A DNA stretch of 64,000 nucleotides from Gammaproteobacteria bacterium (GCA_004173475.1 SEBU01000002.1:558001-622000), one strand, 5' to 3'. Counted from the stretch's first letter, positions 43,381-53,678 are shown. Notes: a model not told the origin generated them from the letters alone. Program-made: numbers and translations.

Positions 43381-46158
43381 TTAACCTAATGATTGTAATA
43401 AAGCGTCAAATAAATCTTTAGCAACTGTAATTACGCGCGCATTAGCAGTGTACAGTTGTTGAAACTGAATTAATTTTGCTGCTTCTTCATCCATGTTCAC
43501 GCTGGATATTCCGTCGTGCATGGTTTTTGTTTGTTCCAACAAACTTTTACTCGCATCCGTATTGATTTGCGATAAGTTACTTTTAGTTCCTATCTCTTCC
43601 ACCAAGCGGCCGTAACCCTGACTAAAACTCATGGATTTATTTTCCATGGTTGCGTTGGTTTCAAGTGCAGTCATTGCCAAAGCGTTGCGGTTATCATTTT
43701 TGGAATCTTTATTGAAATCGATTGAAAAGGTATCACCCGCTTTTGGCTGGCCAGCAATTTTAACCTGATAGCCCATGTAGGAAGACACAGCAAAATTTTC
43801 AGCCGTTGAATCACCTAACAGTTGGCTAGTGGTAGGTGCGGTTCCAATAGTTACTCCGTCAGCCAGAGTGATATCGATTTTTCCACCGACCGTAATCGCA
43901 CTTTGCTCAACGCCAACAGTTAACGGATTATCAATACCGGTTAAACGAACATTAGGATTACCGTTGCTGTCGTTAACGCTAATATTGTTGTTTGTTGCAT
44001 TAGTCGCGCTGAAACGGATATCCAGATTGACACCCGAGGATGCCACTAAATTAATTTCAGGTTTACCAGTAACTGGATTGCTACCACTGGTAGCTCTAAT
44101 ACCCAGGGCCTTTAAATTTTCATTGCTATTAATTTGATCGCGTATGTAATTATTGAAAGCTGTTTCATCAACGCTTGGGTCTGGTACATCAGTAACGATT
44201 GCACCACCCGCACTGTATTTAATTAAGTTTTCGCCGTTCAAACTTAACTGCAACGGCGATGTAAACGCCGTGGGGTCAATATTGATGTCGGTAATAGTAG
44301 CCGTGGTATAGGCATGCGCCCTTGCGCCATGAATTCCATTTATTTGCGCAGCAGTTTGCGCTGCAGAAGCATTCATCCCCGCGATCATGACCTGCGTGCT
44401 TACCTGCCCCGTTGTTTTATCTACGGTCGAAAAAGTAAATTGCTCAACCGGATATCCATTTGCTTGTGCTGGGCTGGATGAAGTTAAGCTCGCAGGTAAT
44501 CTGTCCGCAGGCAAACCTGTGCGCGAGCCATTTCCTACTATGCGATGCTCACCTTTATCCGTTGTGAAAATTGCATTCTCACGACCCGGATAAAAAGTTT
44601 GCTCACGCACAGGTGGGTTTAATGCTTTGGGATTTGAAGGATCAGTGTTATCCAATAATTCGTAAGTTGTATCAGATGTAAAACGAATCATTAATGGCGG
44701 AGTTAATGCGCCTAGTTTTTCGAAGCTGGGTAATAAATTATTTTTGGCATCGTATAAGCTCAACACCTCGCCCGCACTCACAGTGCCATTACCGGTGTTT
44801 GATCCGGATTTGGTAGTACGAATCGGTGAAGCAAAAGCCAATTGATCAGGTGTTTTCAATAATGCATGAACGTCACGCGCACCGGTTCGTGTTGGTTGTA
44901 ATGTAAAACTATCTCCGCCCTGAAAAGTACCGCTTTCCAAGGTGAGTTTCAAACCGTCAAATTTAATTTCTTGCGGATGCGCGCCGGATATAATTCCCTG
45001 GTTCACCACGGAATTATCGGATGCGCGTTTAATGGTGTAATTGTTTGTGCCCGCGGTAATTTCGAACTTGTAATCGTCAATTGTAATCGCGCCAGCGTTC
45101 TCGATGGTTAAGGATAAAACCCGATCATCCGGCAGCGCATTAACACCATGGGCTACACGAGAGTAAATAATACTTTCGTCGTTAATGTCAGTAAACATGG
45201 CTTGACCGTAATTGCCGTTTGAATCTAAACCTTGAGTTTGCACTTTATTAAATGCATCGCTCATAACAATAGCAATGCGGCCAATTTCATTAAGCGAAGG
45301 CTGTAACACATCGTCTTTGAATTTCAATAATCCACCGAGCTGACCACCGGCAATAGCGTCCGTCACATCTGACGCAGAACCCGTGTTATTGCTAAGATAA
45401 ATTTTTCCACCGTTTTGAACAGTGAAAGCGCTTGCTCTATTACCGACAACCAGCGGTTCACCATTGCCGATGAACACATTCACATCGCCGCCGTCTTGCT
45501 TTACCAATTGCACCGACACCAGCTCAGATAATTTGCGCAAGGCTTCATCGCGTTGATCTAGCAATTCATTGGGCGCACCACCGGAGGCTGACGCGTTTTT
45601 TTCAGCGATAGATTGGTTCAAATTTCCAACTGATTTAGCGAGCGCATTTACTTGGCCCATGATGGTACCAAGCTCGTTATTCACACTTTTTGAAGTTTCA
45701 TCCAACCGATCATAAAGTGTGTTGTAGCGTAAACTGAGACTCTGAGCCTGGGTAATAATTAATTGTCGTGCAGGCGACGACGATGGATCGCTAGCGCCAT
45801 TCTGCAAGGACGAAAAAAAACTTTGTAAGCTACCGATTAACCCGGTATTGGTATCAGAGAAAAGTTTGTCAATTTTTCCAATGCTTTGATTGTATTTATC
45901 TAACTGATTAAAGGTTGTGGTATCCAAACGCATTTGGGTGCTAATAAATTCGTTGACCACACGCTTAACGGATTCCGTATTAACGCCTGAACCCAGAAAG
46001 CCAGCATTCCCAAATTGCTGTTCCTGACGCGTTGTAAAATTAACTTCCTGACGGCTGTAACCGGCAGTGTTCGCATTGGAAATATTATTACCAGCCGTGC
46101 GCAACGCAATCTGGCTAGCTTGCAAACCAGAAATAGCATTCGAGAGAATTCCACTCAT
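43381..46158 (-). CDS. flgK: Flagellar hook-associated protein FlgK
   Basis: A 925-residue junction protein (HAP1); E. coli FlgK has 547. The N terminus is ILSNAISGLQASQIALRTAG followed by the NISNANTAGYSRQ motif of rod/hook family proteins. The helical D1 region includes SPARQLIITQAQSL. The C terminus ends in the conserved NMDEEAAKLIQFQQLYTANA, then ARVITVAKDLFDALL. The enlarged middle (about 400-800) has no recognised domain beyond beta-rich repeats. Its start codon overlaps the flgJ stop by ATGA, so translation is coupled. Confidence 0.95.
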   Translation of the reverse strand: MSGILSNAISGLQASQIALRTAGNNISNANTAGYSRQEVNFTTRQEQQFGNAGFLGSGVNTESVKRVVNEFISTQMRLDTTTFNQLDKYNQSIGKIDKLFSDTNTGLIGSLQSFFSSLQNGASDPSSSPARQLIITQAQSLSLRYNTLYDRLDETSKSVNNELGTIMGQVNALAKSVGNLNQSIAEKNASASGGAPNELLDQRDEALRKLSELVSVQLVKQDGGDVNVFIGNGEPLVVGNRASAFTVQNGGKIYLSNNTGSASDVTDAIAGGQLGGLLKFKDDVLQPSLNEIGRIAIVMSDAFNKVQTQGLDSNGNYGQAMFTDINDESIIYSRVAHGVNALPDDRVLSLTIENAGAITIDDYKFEITAGTNNYTIKRASDNSVVNQGIISGAHPQEIKFDGLKLTLESGTFQGGDSFTLQPTRTGARDVHALLKTPDQLAFASPIRTTKSGSNTGNGTVSAGEVLSLYDAKNNLLPSFEKLGALTPPLMIRFTSDTTYELLDNTDPSNPKALNPPVREQTFYPGRENAIFTTDKGEHRIVGNGSRTGLPADRLPASLTSSSPAQANGYPVEQFTFSTVDKTTGQVSTQVMIAGMNASAAQTAAQINGIHGARAHAYTTATITDINIDPTAFTSPLQLSLNGENLIKYSAGGAIVTDVPDPSVDETAFNNYIRDQINSNENLKALGIRATSGSNPVTGKPEINLVASSGVNLDIRFSATNATNNNISVNDSNGNPNVRLTGIDNPLTVGVEQSAITVGGKIDITLADGVTIGTAPTTSQLLGDSTAENFAVSSYMGYQVKIAGQPKAGDTFSIDFNKDSKNDNRNALAMTALETNATMENKSMSFSQGYGRLVEEIGTKSNLSQINTDASKSLLEQTKTMHDGISSVNMDEEAAKLIQFQQLYTANARVITVAKDLFDALLQSLG

Positions 46159-47180
46159 GATTGCGCTCCGCTAGTATTCCCACCGCTTACGTCTGACGCA
46201 GCGCGAATGGTGTCACTATTAATAAGACGTTTAATTTTTTGCGCATAATGAGGATCTGTAGCGTATCCGGCTTTTTGCAACGCGTCCGCGTAGCCCTCCG
46301 AGTCACTACCGGCTGCCAGCGCGTGTTTGTAACGAGGATTATTTTTAATTAATGAAACATAATCCGCAAAACTTTGCGCATAGTCATCATATTGACGAAA
46401 CGATGCACGCTCCTGTTGAGTAATGCCCTGCCTGTTTTCAAGCGTATTCACTGCAACACTTTTGCCCTGCCAACCGGTAGCTTTAATATTAAAAATATTG
46501 AAGGTATTCGCACCATTGCCGTCGTGGATTAAATGTTGACCCCAGCCTGTTTCGAGTGCGGCTTGCGCCAACAAAACGTCGGCATTAACATTTAATTCAG
46601 CAGCTGCTTTTTCAGCGTGAGGACGCATTTTTTCTAAAAAATCTTCCTGGCTTTTTGCCGCTGATGATTTAGTTCCTGGTTTGGCAATAAATTCTGGAAT
46701 ACCTACAGCTGAGGTTTTTAATGGTCGAATGCCAGACACCGAAGGTTGTAAAGGTTGTACTTCAATGGATTCGCTATTTGCGGGCTTACCATAAAGTTTT
46801 TGCATTTGTTGATACATGGATTTTGCAATACCAATGCCTGCGCCACTGGTTAGGTTCAGTACCATTTGCGAGTCCATCATTTCCTGATGAAACTTAACTT
46901 CTTCACTTGAAAACATATCGCCTTCTGCAAACACGGCATTGGCGTCACGCATGGACTTCAACATTTGCTGAACAAACATGGCTTCAAACTTTTTGGAAAT
47001 TTCTTTTAATGCAGCGGGGTCGTTATGGCGGCCCATAGTTTTCACAGCATTCAATGAATTCTGGTCAAAATAATTGTCCTTAACCGCAGGCGCTTTAGCG
47101 GCTACGGTTGAATTGGACAAATTATTTCCAGCCATGCTGGAAAAATTACCAAGAAGCGACGTGTTATCTATGGGCAACAT
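46155..47180 (-). CDS. flgJ: Flagellar rod assembly protein/muramidase FlgJ
   Basis: A 341-residue dual-domain protein. Residues about 50-140 form the rod-binding domain (KFEAMFVQQMLKSMRDANAV). Residues about 190-330 form the peptidoglycan-hydrolase (GH73-type) domain with the likely catalytic Glu in AALETGWGQHLI and TNTFNIFNIKATGWQ-like motif NGANTFNIFNIKATGW. It opens the peptidoglycan layer for the rod. The presence of both domains matches gamma- and betaproteobacteria. Its start codon directly abuts the flgI stop, and it overlaps flgK by 4 nt. Confidence 0.95.
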   Translation of the reverse strand: MLPIDNTSLLGNFSSMAGNNLSNSTVAAKAPAVKDNYFDQNSLNAVKTMGRHNDPAALKEISKKFEAMFVQQMLKSMRDANAVFAEGDMFSSEEVKFHQEMMDSQMVLNLTSGAGIGIAKSMYQQMQKLYGKPANSESIEVQPLQPSVSGIRPLKTSAVGIPEFIAKPGTKSSAAKSQEDFLEKMRPHAEKAAAELNVNADVLLAQAALETGWGQHLIHDGNGANTFNIFNIKATGWQGKSVAVNTLENRQGITQQERASFRQYDDYAQSFADYVSLIKNNPRYKHALAAGSDSEGYADALQKAGYATDPHYAQKIKRLINSDTIRAASDVSGGNTSGAQS

Positions 47181-48305
47181 TTAGATCACCACTAGTTCGG
47201 CTTTAAGTGCGCCGGATTGTTTTAAAGCTTCAAGTATCGCCATTAAGTCACTGGGCGATGCGCCTACATTATTTACCGAGCGCACTATGTCATCCAAAGA
47301 TGCACCAGGTGCAAACTTAAACATAGGATTGGTTTTTTCTGCAGCAGTCACTTTGCTGTTAGGAACAACAACCGTTTTACCTTCACCAAATGCATTGGGT
47401 TGGCTCACCGTTAAACTTTCCGCAACAGTTACCGTCAAGCTACCGTGAGTAACTGCAACCGGAGACACGCGAACATTTTTTCCAACCACGATAGTGCCGG
47501 TGCGCGAATTGATAATAACTTTCGCGGCCTCTTCACCCAAAGTAACGTCAAGATTTTCTAACATCGCAATAAAATCGACACGCTGTGCCGGATTTTGTGG
47601 CGAGTCCACCATGATTGAAACGGAATCTAATGGGCGCGCTACATCTGGCCCTAATAAATTATTAATACTTTTTGCCAATTGATTGGCGGTAGTAAAATCA
47701 GCGCGATTCAAATTAAATACAATGGGTTGGCCGCCAGCGAAATTTGTTTCAACCGCACGTTCAACCATCGCGCCACCAGGAATTCTTCCGGCACTTGGAA
47801 TATTAACTTTGATGCTGGAACCGTCTGCACCTTGCGCGCCGAATCCACCTACTACAAGGTTGCCTTGTGCCACGGCGTAAACTTTTCCGTCCAAGCCTTT
47901 TAGTGGAGCTACTAACAAACTTCCACCACGTAAACTTTTTGCGTTACTGATTGACGAAATAGTAACGTCGATAGTTTGGCCTGGCTTAGCAAATGCGGGC
48001 AATTCAGCTTGAATCATTACGGCAGCCACGTTTTTCATTTGCATACGCGCACCTTCCGGTACGGTAATCCCAAATTGTTTCAACATGGAATTGAACGATT
48101 GAGTGGTAAACGGTGATTGTGTGGTTTGGTCACCTGTGCCATCCAGCCCAACAACTAAACCGTAACCAATTAATTGGTTTGCACGCACACCCGCTACGCT
48201 GGCGATGTCCTTTATACGTTCAGCAGATGCGTTAAATGAAAATTGCAGCAATAGAGTCCCTATTAAAAAACTAGTGATAATTTTTTTGAAGGTTAATGCG
48301 TTCAT
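47181..48305 (-). CDS. flgI: Flagellar P-ring protein FlgI
   Basis: A 374-residue secreted periplasmic ring protein. A signal peptide (about residues 5-27, ending NASA) precedes [20 protein letters not shown] and [13 protein letters not shown], both family hallmarks. The C terminus ends [20 protein letters not shown]. Length equals the E. coli protein. The ATG at 48305 is chosen because the longer frame begins inside an intergenic repeat element and lacks a leader. FlgA, encoded at 58411, is its assembly chaperone. Confidence 0.96.
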   Translation of the reverse strand: MNALTFKKIITSFLIGTLLLQFSFNASAERIKDIASVAGVRANQLIGYGLVVGLDGTGDQTTQSPFTTQSFNSMLKQFGITVPEGARMQMKNVAAVMIQAELPAFAKPGQTIDVTISSISNAKSLRGGSLLVAPLKGLDGKVYAVAQGNLVVGGFGAQGADGSSIKVNIPSAGRIPGGAMVERAVETNFAGGQPIVFNLNRADFTTANQLAKSINNLLGPDVARPLDSVSIMVDSPQNPAQRVDFIAMLENLDVTLGEEAAKVIINSRTGTIVVGKNVRVSPVAVTHGSLTVTVAESLTVSQPNAFGEGKTVVVPNSKVTAAEKTNPMFKFAPGASLDDIVRSVNNVGASPSDLMAILEALKQSGALKAELVVI

Positions 48306-48330
48306 TACTGCAATCTCGTTAAGTTTTCTA

Positions 48331-48407
48331 TCGTCATCCCGTAGGGGATCCAATGTCTTTCAGATCTAGTGGAAGTCGCTGGATGCCCTACGCGGCATGA
48401 CGACTCC
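48331..48407. repeat. REP-like inverted repeat, copy 1, between flgH and flgI
   Basis: An imperfect palindrome of about 77 bp: TCGTCATCCCGTAGGGGATC on the left and CTGGATGCCCTACGCGGCAT then GACGACTCCC on the right. It closely resembles the copy at 56125-56206 in both arms and orientation. It lies inside the flg operon, where the folded RNA could modulate the flgH/flgI balance. Confidence 0.75.
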
Positions 48408-48438
48408 CTTTTTTTAAAACCACCAGCTAGCAATCAAA

Positions 48439-49140
48439 TTAAAACGGCCAAATGGGGCTATTAAAGAATTTCGTTAACCAACCCATATTTTGCGAATCTG
48501 CCAATGAACCAGTTCCGCTATAAGAAATTTTGGCATTCGCTAAACGGGTGGATAAAATTGTATTATCCGGTGCAACATCGTCAGGGCGAACAATTCCGCT
48601 AATGCGAATAAATTCGTCACCGCTGTTTAATGTCATCCACTTCTCGCCGCGCACAATTAAATTTCCGTTAGGCATAATTTCCGCAACAGTTACGGTGATG
48701 TTGCCTTGTAAACTATTGCTTTGGTCAGCACCCGAGTTGCCACCAAATTTTCTGTTTTGTGCAATGTTGGTTTCCAAGCCCATGCCTTTTAGCGTCGGCA
48801 CGTTGCCTAGTAAGGTTCCACCGCTGTTGAACACAGTGCTGTTATCCTTCTTAACATTCACATTGGAAGATTTTTTTGACACAGTGCTTTCACTCAAGGT
48901 GATCGTAATTATGTCGCCCACAAAATGTGCCTTCCTGTCACCGAACAAACTTAAACCATAAGTATCTTGATACAAAGAACCCTCAGTGCGCTGCGGTAAC
49001 GCCTGCGCTGAGGAAACAGTCGGTGCGTAATATGGATCACCTGGTTTAGGTTTATTATTTGTCATACAGCCCGACAAAATAACGGCGCACATGGCCACAA
49101 TTACTTTATCGAATGAACAAATTGGCGATAAAAATTTCAT
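48439..49140 (-). CDS. flgH: Flagellar L-ring lipoprotein FlgH
   Basis: A 233-residue outer-membrane ring lipoprotein. The signal peptide ends with lipobox LSGC near residue 25. Family motifs are SLYQDTYGLSLFGDRKAHFVGD followed by DIITITLSES, split here as SLFGDRKAHFVGDIITI, and the terminal GTGSLADSQNMGWLTKFFNS. Length is typical. It lies 18 nt downstream of flgG in the same operon. Confidence 0.96.
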   Translation of the reverse strand: MKFLSPICSFDKVIVAMCAVILSGCMTNNKPKPGDPYYAPTVSSAQALPQRTEGSLYQDTYGLSLFGDRKAHFVGDIITITLSESTVSKKSSNVNVKKDNSTVFNSGGTLLGNVPTLKGMGLETNIAQNRKFGGNSGADQSNSLQGNITVTVAEIMPNGNLIVRGEKWMTLNSGDEFIRISGIVRPDDVAPDNTILSTRLANAKISYSGTGSLADSQNMGWLTKFFNSPIWPF

Positions 49141-49158
49141 GATATTTCACTCAATGAA

Positions 49159-49947
49159 TTAAAGATTTTGAGCAATGTTTTGCAGCATTTGATCTGCTGT
49201 TGAAACAACTTTCGAATTCATTTCATAAGCGCGTTGCGTTGTAATCATATTCACCATTTCTTCAACGATATCCACGTTGGAACTTTCTAATTGTCCTTGC
49301 AACAGAACGCCCATACCGTTTTCACCGGGAGCGCCCTGGGTTGGTGTTCCACTCGCAACGGTTTCCACAAAAAGATTTCCACCAATCGCTTGTAAACCGG
49401 AAGGATTTACGAAATCCGTCAAAGTAATGTTGCCCAACTGTTGTGGTGTAGCTTCGTTACCTTCGGTGTACGCGTTAACGGTTCCATCTTTACCGATGGT
49501 TATGCGGTTCGCACCTTGCGGAACTGTAATTGCCGGCTCTAAAACCAAACCTTCAGAGTTAACTAACTGCCCTTCTCTACTCAATTGCAATTCACCGTTA
49601 CGCGTGTAAGCAATTGTTCCGTCGGGCTGCAAAACTTGTAAAAAACCGCGGCCGTTTACTGCAACGTCCAATGGCTGCTCAGTCACTTGCAAATTGCCTT
49701 GGGTAAATTGTTTTTGCGTTGCGACAACGCGGCTACCTGTACCGAGTTGTAAACCGGACGGTAATTGCGAGTCCTGGGTTTCCTGTGCACCTGGTTGGCG
49801 TTGTGTTTGATAGAGTAAGTCTTCAAAAATCGCACGGTCGCGTTTGAAACCCACAGTGCCGGTGTTGGCCAGGTTATGTGAAATAGTGGTGAGCTGTTTA
49901 TCTTGCGCAGCTAAACCGGTTTTACTTACGTAGAGGGCAGACATCAT
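49159..49947 (-). CDS. flgG: Flagellar distal rod protein FlgG
   Basis: A 262-residue rod protein, the usual length. The N terminus SALYVSKTGLAAQDKQLTTI runs into the NLANTGTVGFKRDRA motif, and the C terminus reads VEEMVNMITTQRAYEMNSK, then a conserved helix. Two adjacent ATGs (49947 and 49944) are both within range of GAGG. It lies 40 nt after flgF. Confidence 0.96.
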   Translation of the reverse strand: MMSALYVSKTGLAAQDKQLTTISHNLANTGTVGFKRDRAIFEDLLYQTQRQPGAQETQDSQLPSGLQLGTGSRVVATQKQFTQGNLQVTEQPLDVAVNGRGFLQVLQPDGTIAYTRNGELQLSREGQLVNSEGLVLEPAITVPQGANRITIGKDGTVNAYTEGNEATPQQLGNITLTDFVNPSGLQAIGGNLFVETVASGTPTQGAPGENGMGVLLQGQLESSNVDIVEEMVNMITTQRAYEMNSKVVSTADQMLQNIAQNL

Positions 49948-49987
49948 GATGGAATCCTCGTGAGCTTTAGCTCAGGTAAATCAGTGA

Positions 49988-50731
49988 TTAAGAAATTTGT
50001 AAAAGTTGCGCTGAAGCAGTTGAGTTCTCTTCAGACGATTTCATAACTTTCAATTGCATATCGTACTGGCGAGCCAGAGTCAGGATTTGCGTGAACTCGC
50101 TCATCGCGTTGACATTGCTGCCTTCTAAAACTCCACTGGCGACTTTCACAGTTCCATCGGCAACGGCGGCCAAGCCATCGCGTTGACGGAATAATCCGTC
50201 TGGACCTTTTTCAAGATTTTTAACATCAGGTTTAACGAGCTTGATGCGGTTGCCTTCCACCATGGTGTCGGCGGTTTGACCTAGAGCAATGATCGATACA
50301 GTGCCATCGGAACCAATTTCTACTTTTTCCAAAGGGGGAAGACTAATTGGGCCGGAATTACCGATTACCGCCAAACCATTGGCAGTGCGCATAGCGCCTG
50401 ATGCGTCGATCGTTAGATTGCCTGCGCGGGTATAAGCCTCGCTGCCATCTGGCGCCTGTACCGCAATGAAACCTTCGCCGTTAATGGCGATATCCAAAGG
50501 GTTGCCTGTAGTGTCCAAAGGCCCTTGCTGGAAATCCGCTTGTGGGGTCTCTGTAAGCGCGTAAGCGCGAGTGGGTTGGCCATCACCGTAGTAGACGCCC
50601 ATGCTGCGAGACTGCTCAAAATCTGCTTTGAAGCCGGCTGTATTAACATTGGCCATGTTATTGGCGCGGATGGCCTGGCCCATCATGTTGTTCTTGGCCC
50701 CGGTCATTGCGATGTATAAAGCTCTTTCCAC
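49988..50731 (-). CDS. flgF: Flagellar proximal rod protein FlgF
   Basis: A 247-residue rod protein. It opens ERALYIAMTGAKNNMMGQ with the RANNMANVNTAGFKADF motif and closes with the MSEFTQILTLARQYDMQLK helix. The start is taken as GTG at 50731 because GGAG lies 8 nt upstream and the family begins there; an in-frame ATG eight codons upstream has no such support. A near-perfect sigma-54 promoter lies 82 bp upstream, making flgF the first gene of the flgF-flgL transcript. Confidence 0.94.
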   Translation of the reverse strand: MERALYIAMTGAKNNMMGQAIRANNMANVNTAGFKADFEQSRSMGVYYGDGQPTRAYALTETPQADFQQGPLDTTGNPLDIAINGEGFIAVQAPDGSEAYTRAGNLTIDASGAMRTANGLAVIGNSGPISLPPLEKVEIGSDGTVSIIALGQTADTMVEGNRIKLVKPDVKNLEKGPDGLFRQRDGLAAVADGTVKVASGVLEGSNVNAMSEFTQILTLARQYDMQLKVMKSSEENSTASAQLLQIS

Positions 50732-50812
50732 GATATTTTCTCCGCACAAACCCAATTCATAACTTACGAACTGAGTGCTATTTTTTTGGCAGATTTGCCG
50801 TTACGGAGGGTT

Positions 50813-50829
50813 TTGCAAGAGGGGTGCCA
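50813..50829 (-). promoter_or_regulatory. Sigma-54 promoter of flgF operon
   Basis: On the minus strand TGGCACCCCTCTTGCAA: perfect -24 TGGCAC and -12 TTGCA with 10 nt between GG and GC. It is the best sigma-54 match in the window. Confidence 0.92.
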
Positions 50830-50933
50830 AGTGCATGGCCAATAGATTTTGCTTAAAAGTTATCCATTAACCTAATGATTAATAAAGAATTTTTCGAGCT
50901 AAGATAATTGCAGAAAACAGCAGAAAAGCGGCA

Positions 50934-50963
50934 ACCGGCAAACCGCTTCCGCCGTTTGCCGGT
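50934..50963 (-). terminator. Stem-loop after flgE
   Basis: A 10-bp perfect stem (ACCGGCAAAC against GTTTGCCGGT) with a 10-nt loop, about 96 nt past the flgE stop and upstream of the flgF promoter. The minus-strand sequence after it is TGCCGCTTTTCTGCTGTTTT, a weak T-rich tail, so it probably ends or attenuates flgE transcription. Confidence 0.7.
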
Positions 50964-51058
50964 GAGACCTTAAAAATGAGGATTAACCCTAGGAGTAATC
51001 CACCAACCCGGCTGGCAGCTAAATAAGCAGCCTCAGCGGGTTAGAAGGAAACTAATTA

Positions 51059-53479
51059 TTAACGAAGATTAATAATTGTCTGAGTCGTAGCATTAGCTGT
51101 CTCAATGGTTTTGGCATTCGCCTGATAGTTGCGCTGGGCAATGATCAGGTTCACCAATTCTTCCGACAGATCCACGTTAGACTCTTCCAAAGCGCCGGAG
51201 GTAATGTTCCCCAGTGACGAAGAACCTGGCGCGCCAATGATCGCCTCGCCGGTTTCAAAGGTTTGGGCCCACATTGAGTTACCTACGGGTTTCAAGCCTT
51301 CCATATTATTGAAATTTGCCAACGCCACTTGCCCAAGGGTTTGCGCTTCGCCGTTAGTGAAACGGGCGAAAAGTATACCTTTACTGTCTACATCCAACCC
51401 GGCCAAGCGGCCAGTGGTATAACCATTTTGATCGAGGTTTTCGACGGAAAATGCGCTGCCAAATTGGGTTGAGCCAGACAAGTCGACAACAAAGTTAGAG
51501 CTTGATGGTGGTTCAACAACCGGAGTAGTTCCGCCTTGCAATACGTTTAACGGCATTAACGCACCAACTGGTTTGCCATCTGGCCCGAGCGGAGTCCAGT
51601 TGGAAATCAACATGTTGTCGGTGAGAGTCGTATTTAAGGTACCGTCTGCAGCAAAATAAACGTCATAACCTGCAAGCGTAGGCTCCGTGTTTTGTGGAGA
51701 TGGCAAACTTGGGTCCGGGTCGCCAACGTTTTGGCCATCAATTTGCACGTACATTTTCCAATGGTTTGGCGAGGTGCTTGGGTCATTAATATCAAACTTT
51801 TCTTTCACGAAATAAGAACGCATAACGTGCGCATTACCAAGACTGTCATACACAGTTGACGAGGTGGCATGATTGTAGGTTTTTGCATCCGCAGGATCAA
51901 ACGCATTGATCAGTACTGGAGTAAAACTCGCTGCTGTCAAAGGTGCAAATAAATTTCCTACGATTGGCGAGGTACTTTTAATGGAGTAGCCAGACTCCAT
52001 AACAATTTTCAAATCACCACCGATCACAACGGCATCCGTCAAATTATTAACAGACTGCACTACACCGTCAGTGCCCGCTACAGTCAGAGCACCGGCAGTA
52101 ACGGTTGTACCGTTAATATCTTTATCACTCCATGAAAAATTAATATCACTGCCGACTTTGGATTCAATTTCCAAATCACCGGCCGCATTTACATGAGCAG
52201 AAATACCCGGCAATGTTGAACCGCTCAACGCATTAATTTGTGTTTCCAAACCAGACATGTTCAACGCGGTCAAACGCACACCGTTTAAAATTAAATTGCC
52301 GCGCGAGTTATCGAACTCAAGCGTACCTAATGTAAGAGGATCATCTTTAATTAAGGTTGCACGCGTAGTTGCTGTAGCACTAATACCCGCCAAATCATTT
52401 AATTTCGATGCAGTTTGCGCAGCAGGTGCACCGGCAGTGCTAGTGAAATTTACAGTAGCGCCTGTTGGGCCTTCGATAACTAATGTTTGCGGCAAATATC
52501 CATTAGTTACACTGGGAATACCGGCAGTCGATGCAGGAGCTGCGTTCAATGCGGTTGATAATGCATTTGTTCCAGTAGCTGGACTTAATGAAATTGTTGA
52601 GCCCACACCTTTGGTTGCATCGCGCAATTCAATATTGTTGCCGTTAACCACAGCTTGAACGTTCACAGGAATAGGCGCGCCGTAAATTGCTTTGTTCATC
52701 AGATCGGCAACTTCTTGCAGCTTGGTCACGTTACCCGAGTTCAAGTTAATAGCGATTGTACCGCCTGCAACCGGGCTTGAGTTCGCGAGCGTTAAATTAA
52801 ATGTTGTTGGTGATGTAGCAAAATCAATCCCGACTGCCAAGGTTCCTGCGGCAGCAGGTGATGCTGCCAAGGGAATTGCACCTAAGGTCGTTGAGGTCGT
52901 CGTGGCAGTTTTAAGACCTGGTTTTGCAACACCAATGGCAGAACCATTACTGACAAAACTATTACCCGTTGTCTTCAATACTTTTTGATTCGCATCTACG
53001 TTGAACGCTGATTTAACACCTGTAGTTTGACGTGGCGATTGTGTACTAACATCAACTTTTAAATCCGTTAAAATTCCGCCAACATTGCCGTCAGCATCAG
53101 CGGCAAAACCTTGCAGGTTAGCACCGGTGCTGTTCACAATGTTGCCGTCTTTATCTAAACCAAATGCGCCGGCACGAGAAAAAACCTGGCCGTCATTACC
53201 ATTCAACACGAAAAAACCTGCACCGTTCACTGAAAGATCCATCGCGTTCTGCGTGAACTTCATATTGCCTTGCGAGAACGATTGACGCAGTGTCAATGTT
53301 GTAACACCGCTACCAGCAGTAGTGCGACCGCCACCGAGTAAAGAGCTTGTGTACACGTCACCAAATTCGGCGCGTGAGCTTTTAAAACCTATAGTTCCCG
53401 CATTGGCAATGTTATTGCCAGTTACACTAAGATCAGTGTTTGCTGCGCGAATACCGCTAAGGCCCGTATTAAATGACAT
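51059..53479 (-). CDS. flgE: Flagellar hook protein FlgE
   Basis: An 806-residue hook subunit, twice the 402 of E. coli FlgE. The N terminus is SFNTGLSGIRAANTDLSVTG followed by NNIANAGTIGFKSSRAEFGD, and the C terminus is VDLSEELVNLIIAQRNYQAN followed by a conserved helix. Its exposed middle (about 150-600) is beta-rich and low in aromatic residues, like the enlarged middle of FlgK and FlgL. GGAG precedes the ATG. A sigma-54-type promoter lies 150 bp upstream, separating it from flgD. Confidence 0.95.
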   Translation of the reverse strand: MSFNTGLSGIRAANTDLSVTGNNIANAGTIGFKSSRAEFGDVYTSSLLGGGRTTAGSGVTTLTLRQSFSQGNMKFTQNAMDLSVNGAGFFVLNGNDGQVFSRAGAFGLDKDGNIVNSTGANLQGFAADADGNVGGILTDLKVDVSTQSPRQTTGVKSAFNVDANQKVLKTTGNSFVSNGSAIGVAKPGLKTATTTSTTLGAIPLAASPAAAGTLAVGIDFATSPTTFNLTLANSSPVAGGTIAINLNSGNVTKLQEVADLMNKAIYGAPIPVNVQAVVNGNNIELRDATKGVGSTISLSPATGTNALSTALNAAPASTAGIPSVTNGYLPQTLVIEGPTGATVNFTSTAGAPAAQTASKLNDLAGISATATTRATLIKDDPLTLGTLEFDNSRGNLILNGVRLTALNMSGLETQINALSGSTLPGISAHVNAAGDLEIESKVGSDINFSWSDKDINGTTVTAGALTVAGTDGVVQSVNNLTDAVVIGGDLKIVMESGYSIKSTSPIVGNLFAPLTAASFTPVLINAFDPADAKTYNHATSSTVYDSLGNAHVMRSYFVKEKFDINDPSTSPNHWKMYVQIDGQNVGDPDPSLPSPQNTEPTLAGYDVYFAADGTLNTTLTDNMLISNWTPLGPDGKPVGALMPLNVLQGGTTPVVEPPSSSNFVVDLSGSTQFGSAFSVENLDQNGYTTGRLAGLDVDSKGILFARFTNGEAQTLGQVALANFNNMEGLKPVGNSMWAQTFETGEAIIGAPGSSSLGNITSGALEESNVDLSEELVNLIIAQRNYQANAKTIETANATTQTIINLR

Positions 53480-53630
53480 GACATGCTCCTACTGTGTTGA
53501 TTTACTAGTAGCTATTTTTTAGCGGCTAGTCACAAATAAATTGTTAGGTTTAACTAAATTTTTTCGCGTTTAAACTTAATCAATGTTAATTAAATTTGTT
53601 ACGCATAATCTTTTGACACTAAAACATTTC

Positions 53631-53646
53631 TGCAATTTCTAATCCA
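53631..53646 (-). promoter_or_regulatory. Probable sigma-54 promoter of flgE
   Basis: On the minus strand TGGATTAGAAATTGCA, with GG and GC 10 nt apart and a good TTGCA -12 box, but a poorer -24 box. The leader would be about 140 nt. Confidence 0.65.
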
Positions 53647-53678
53647 ACTTTTATCGAGTTTTTTACCCGATAGGTTTT

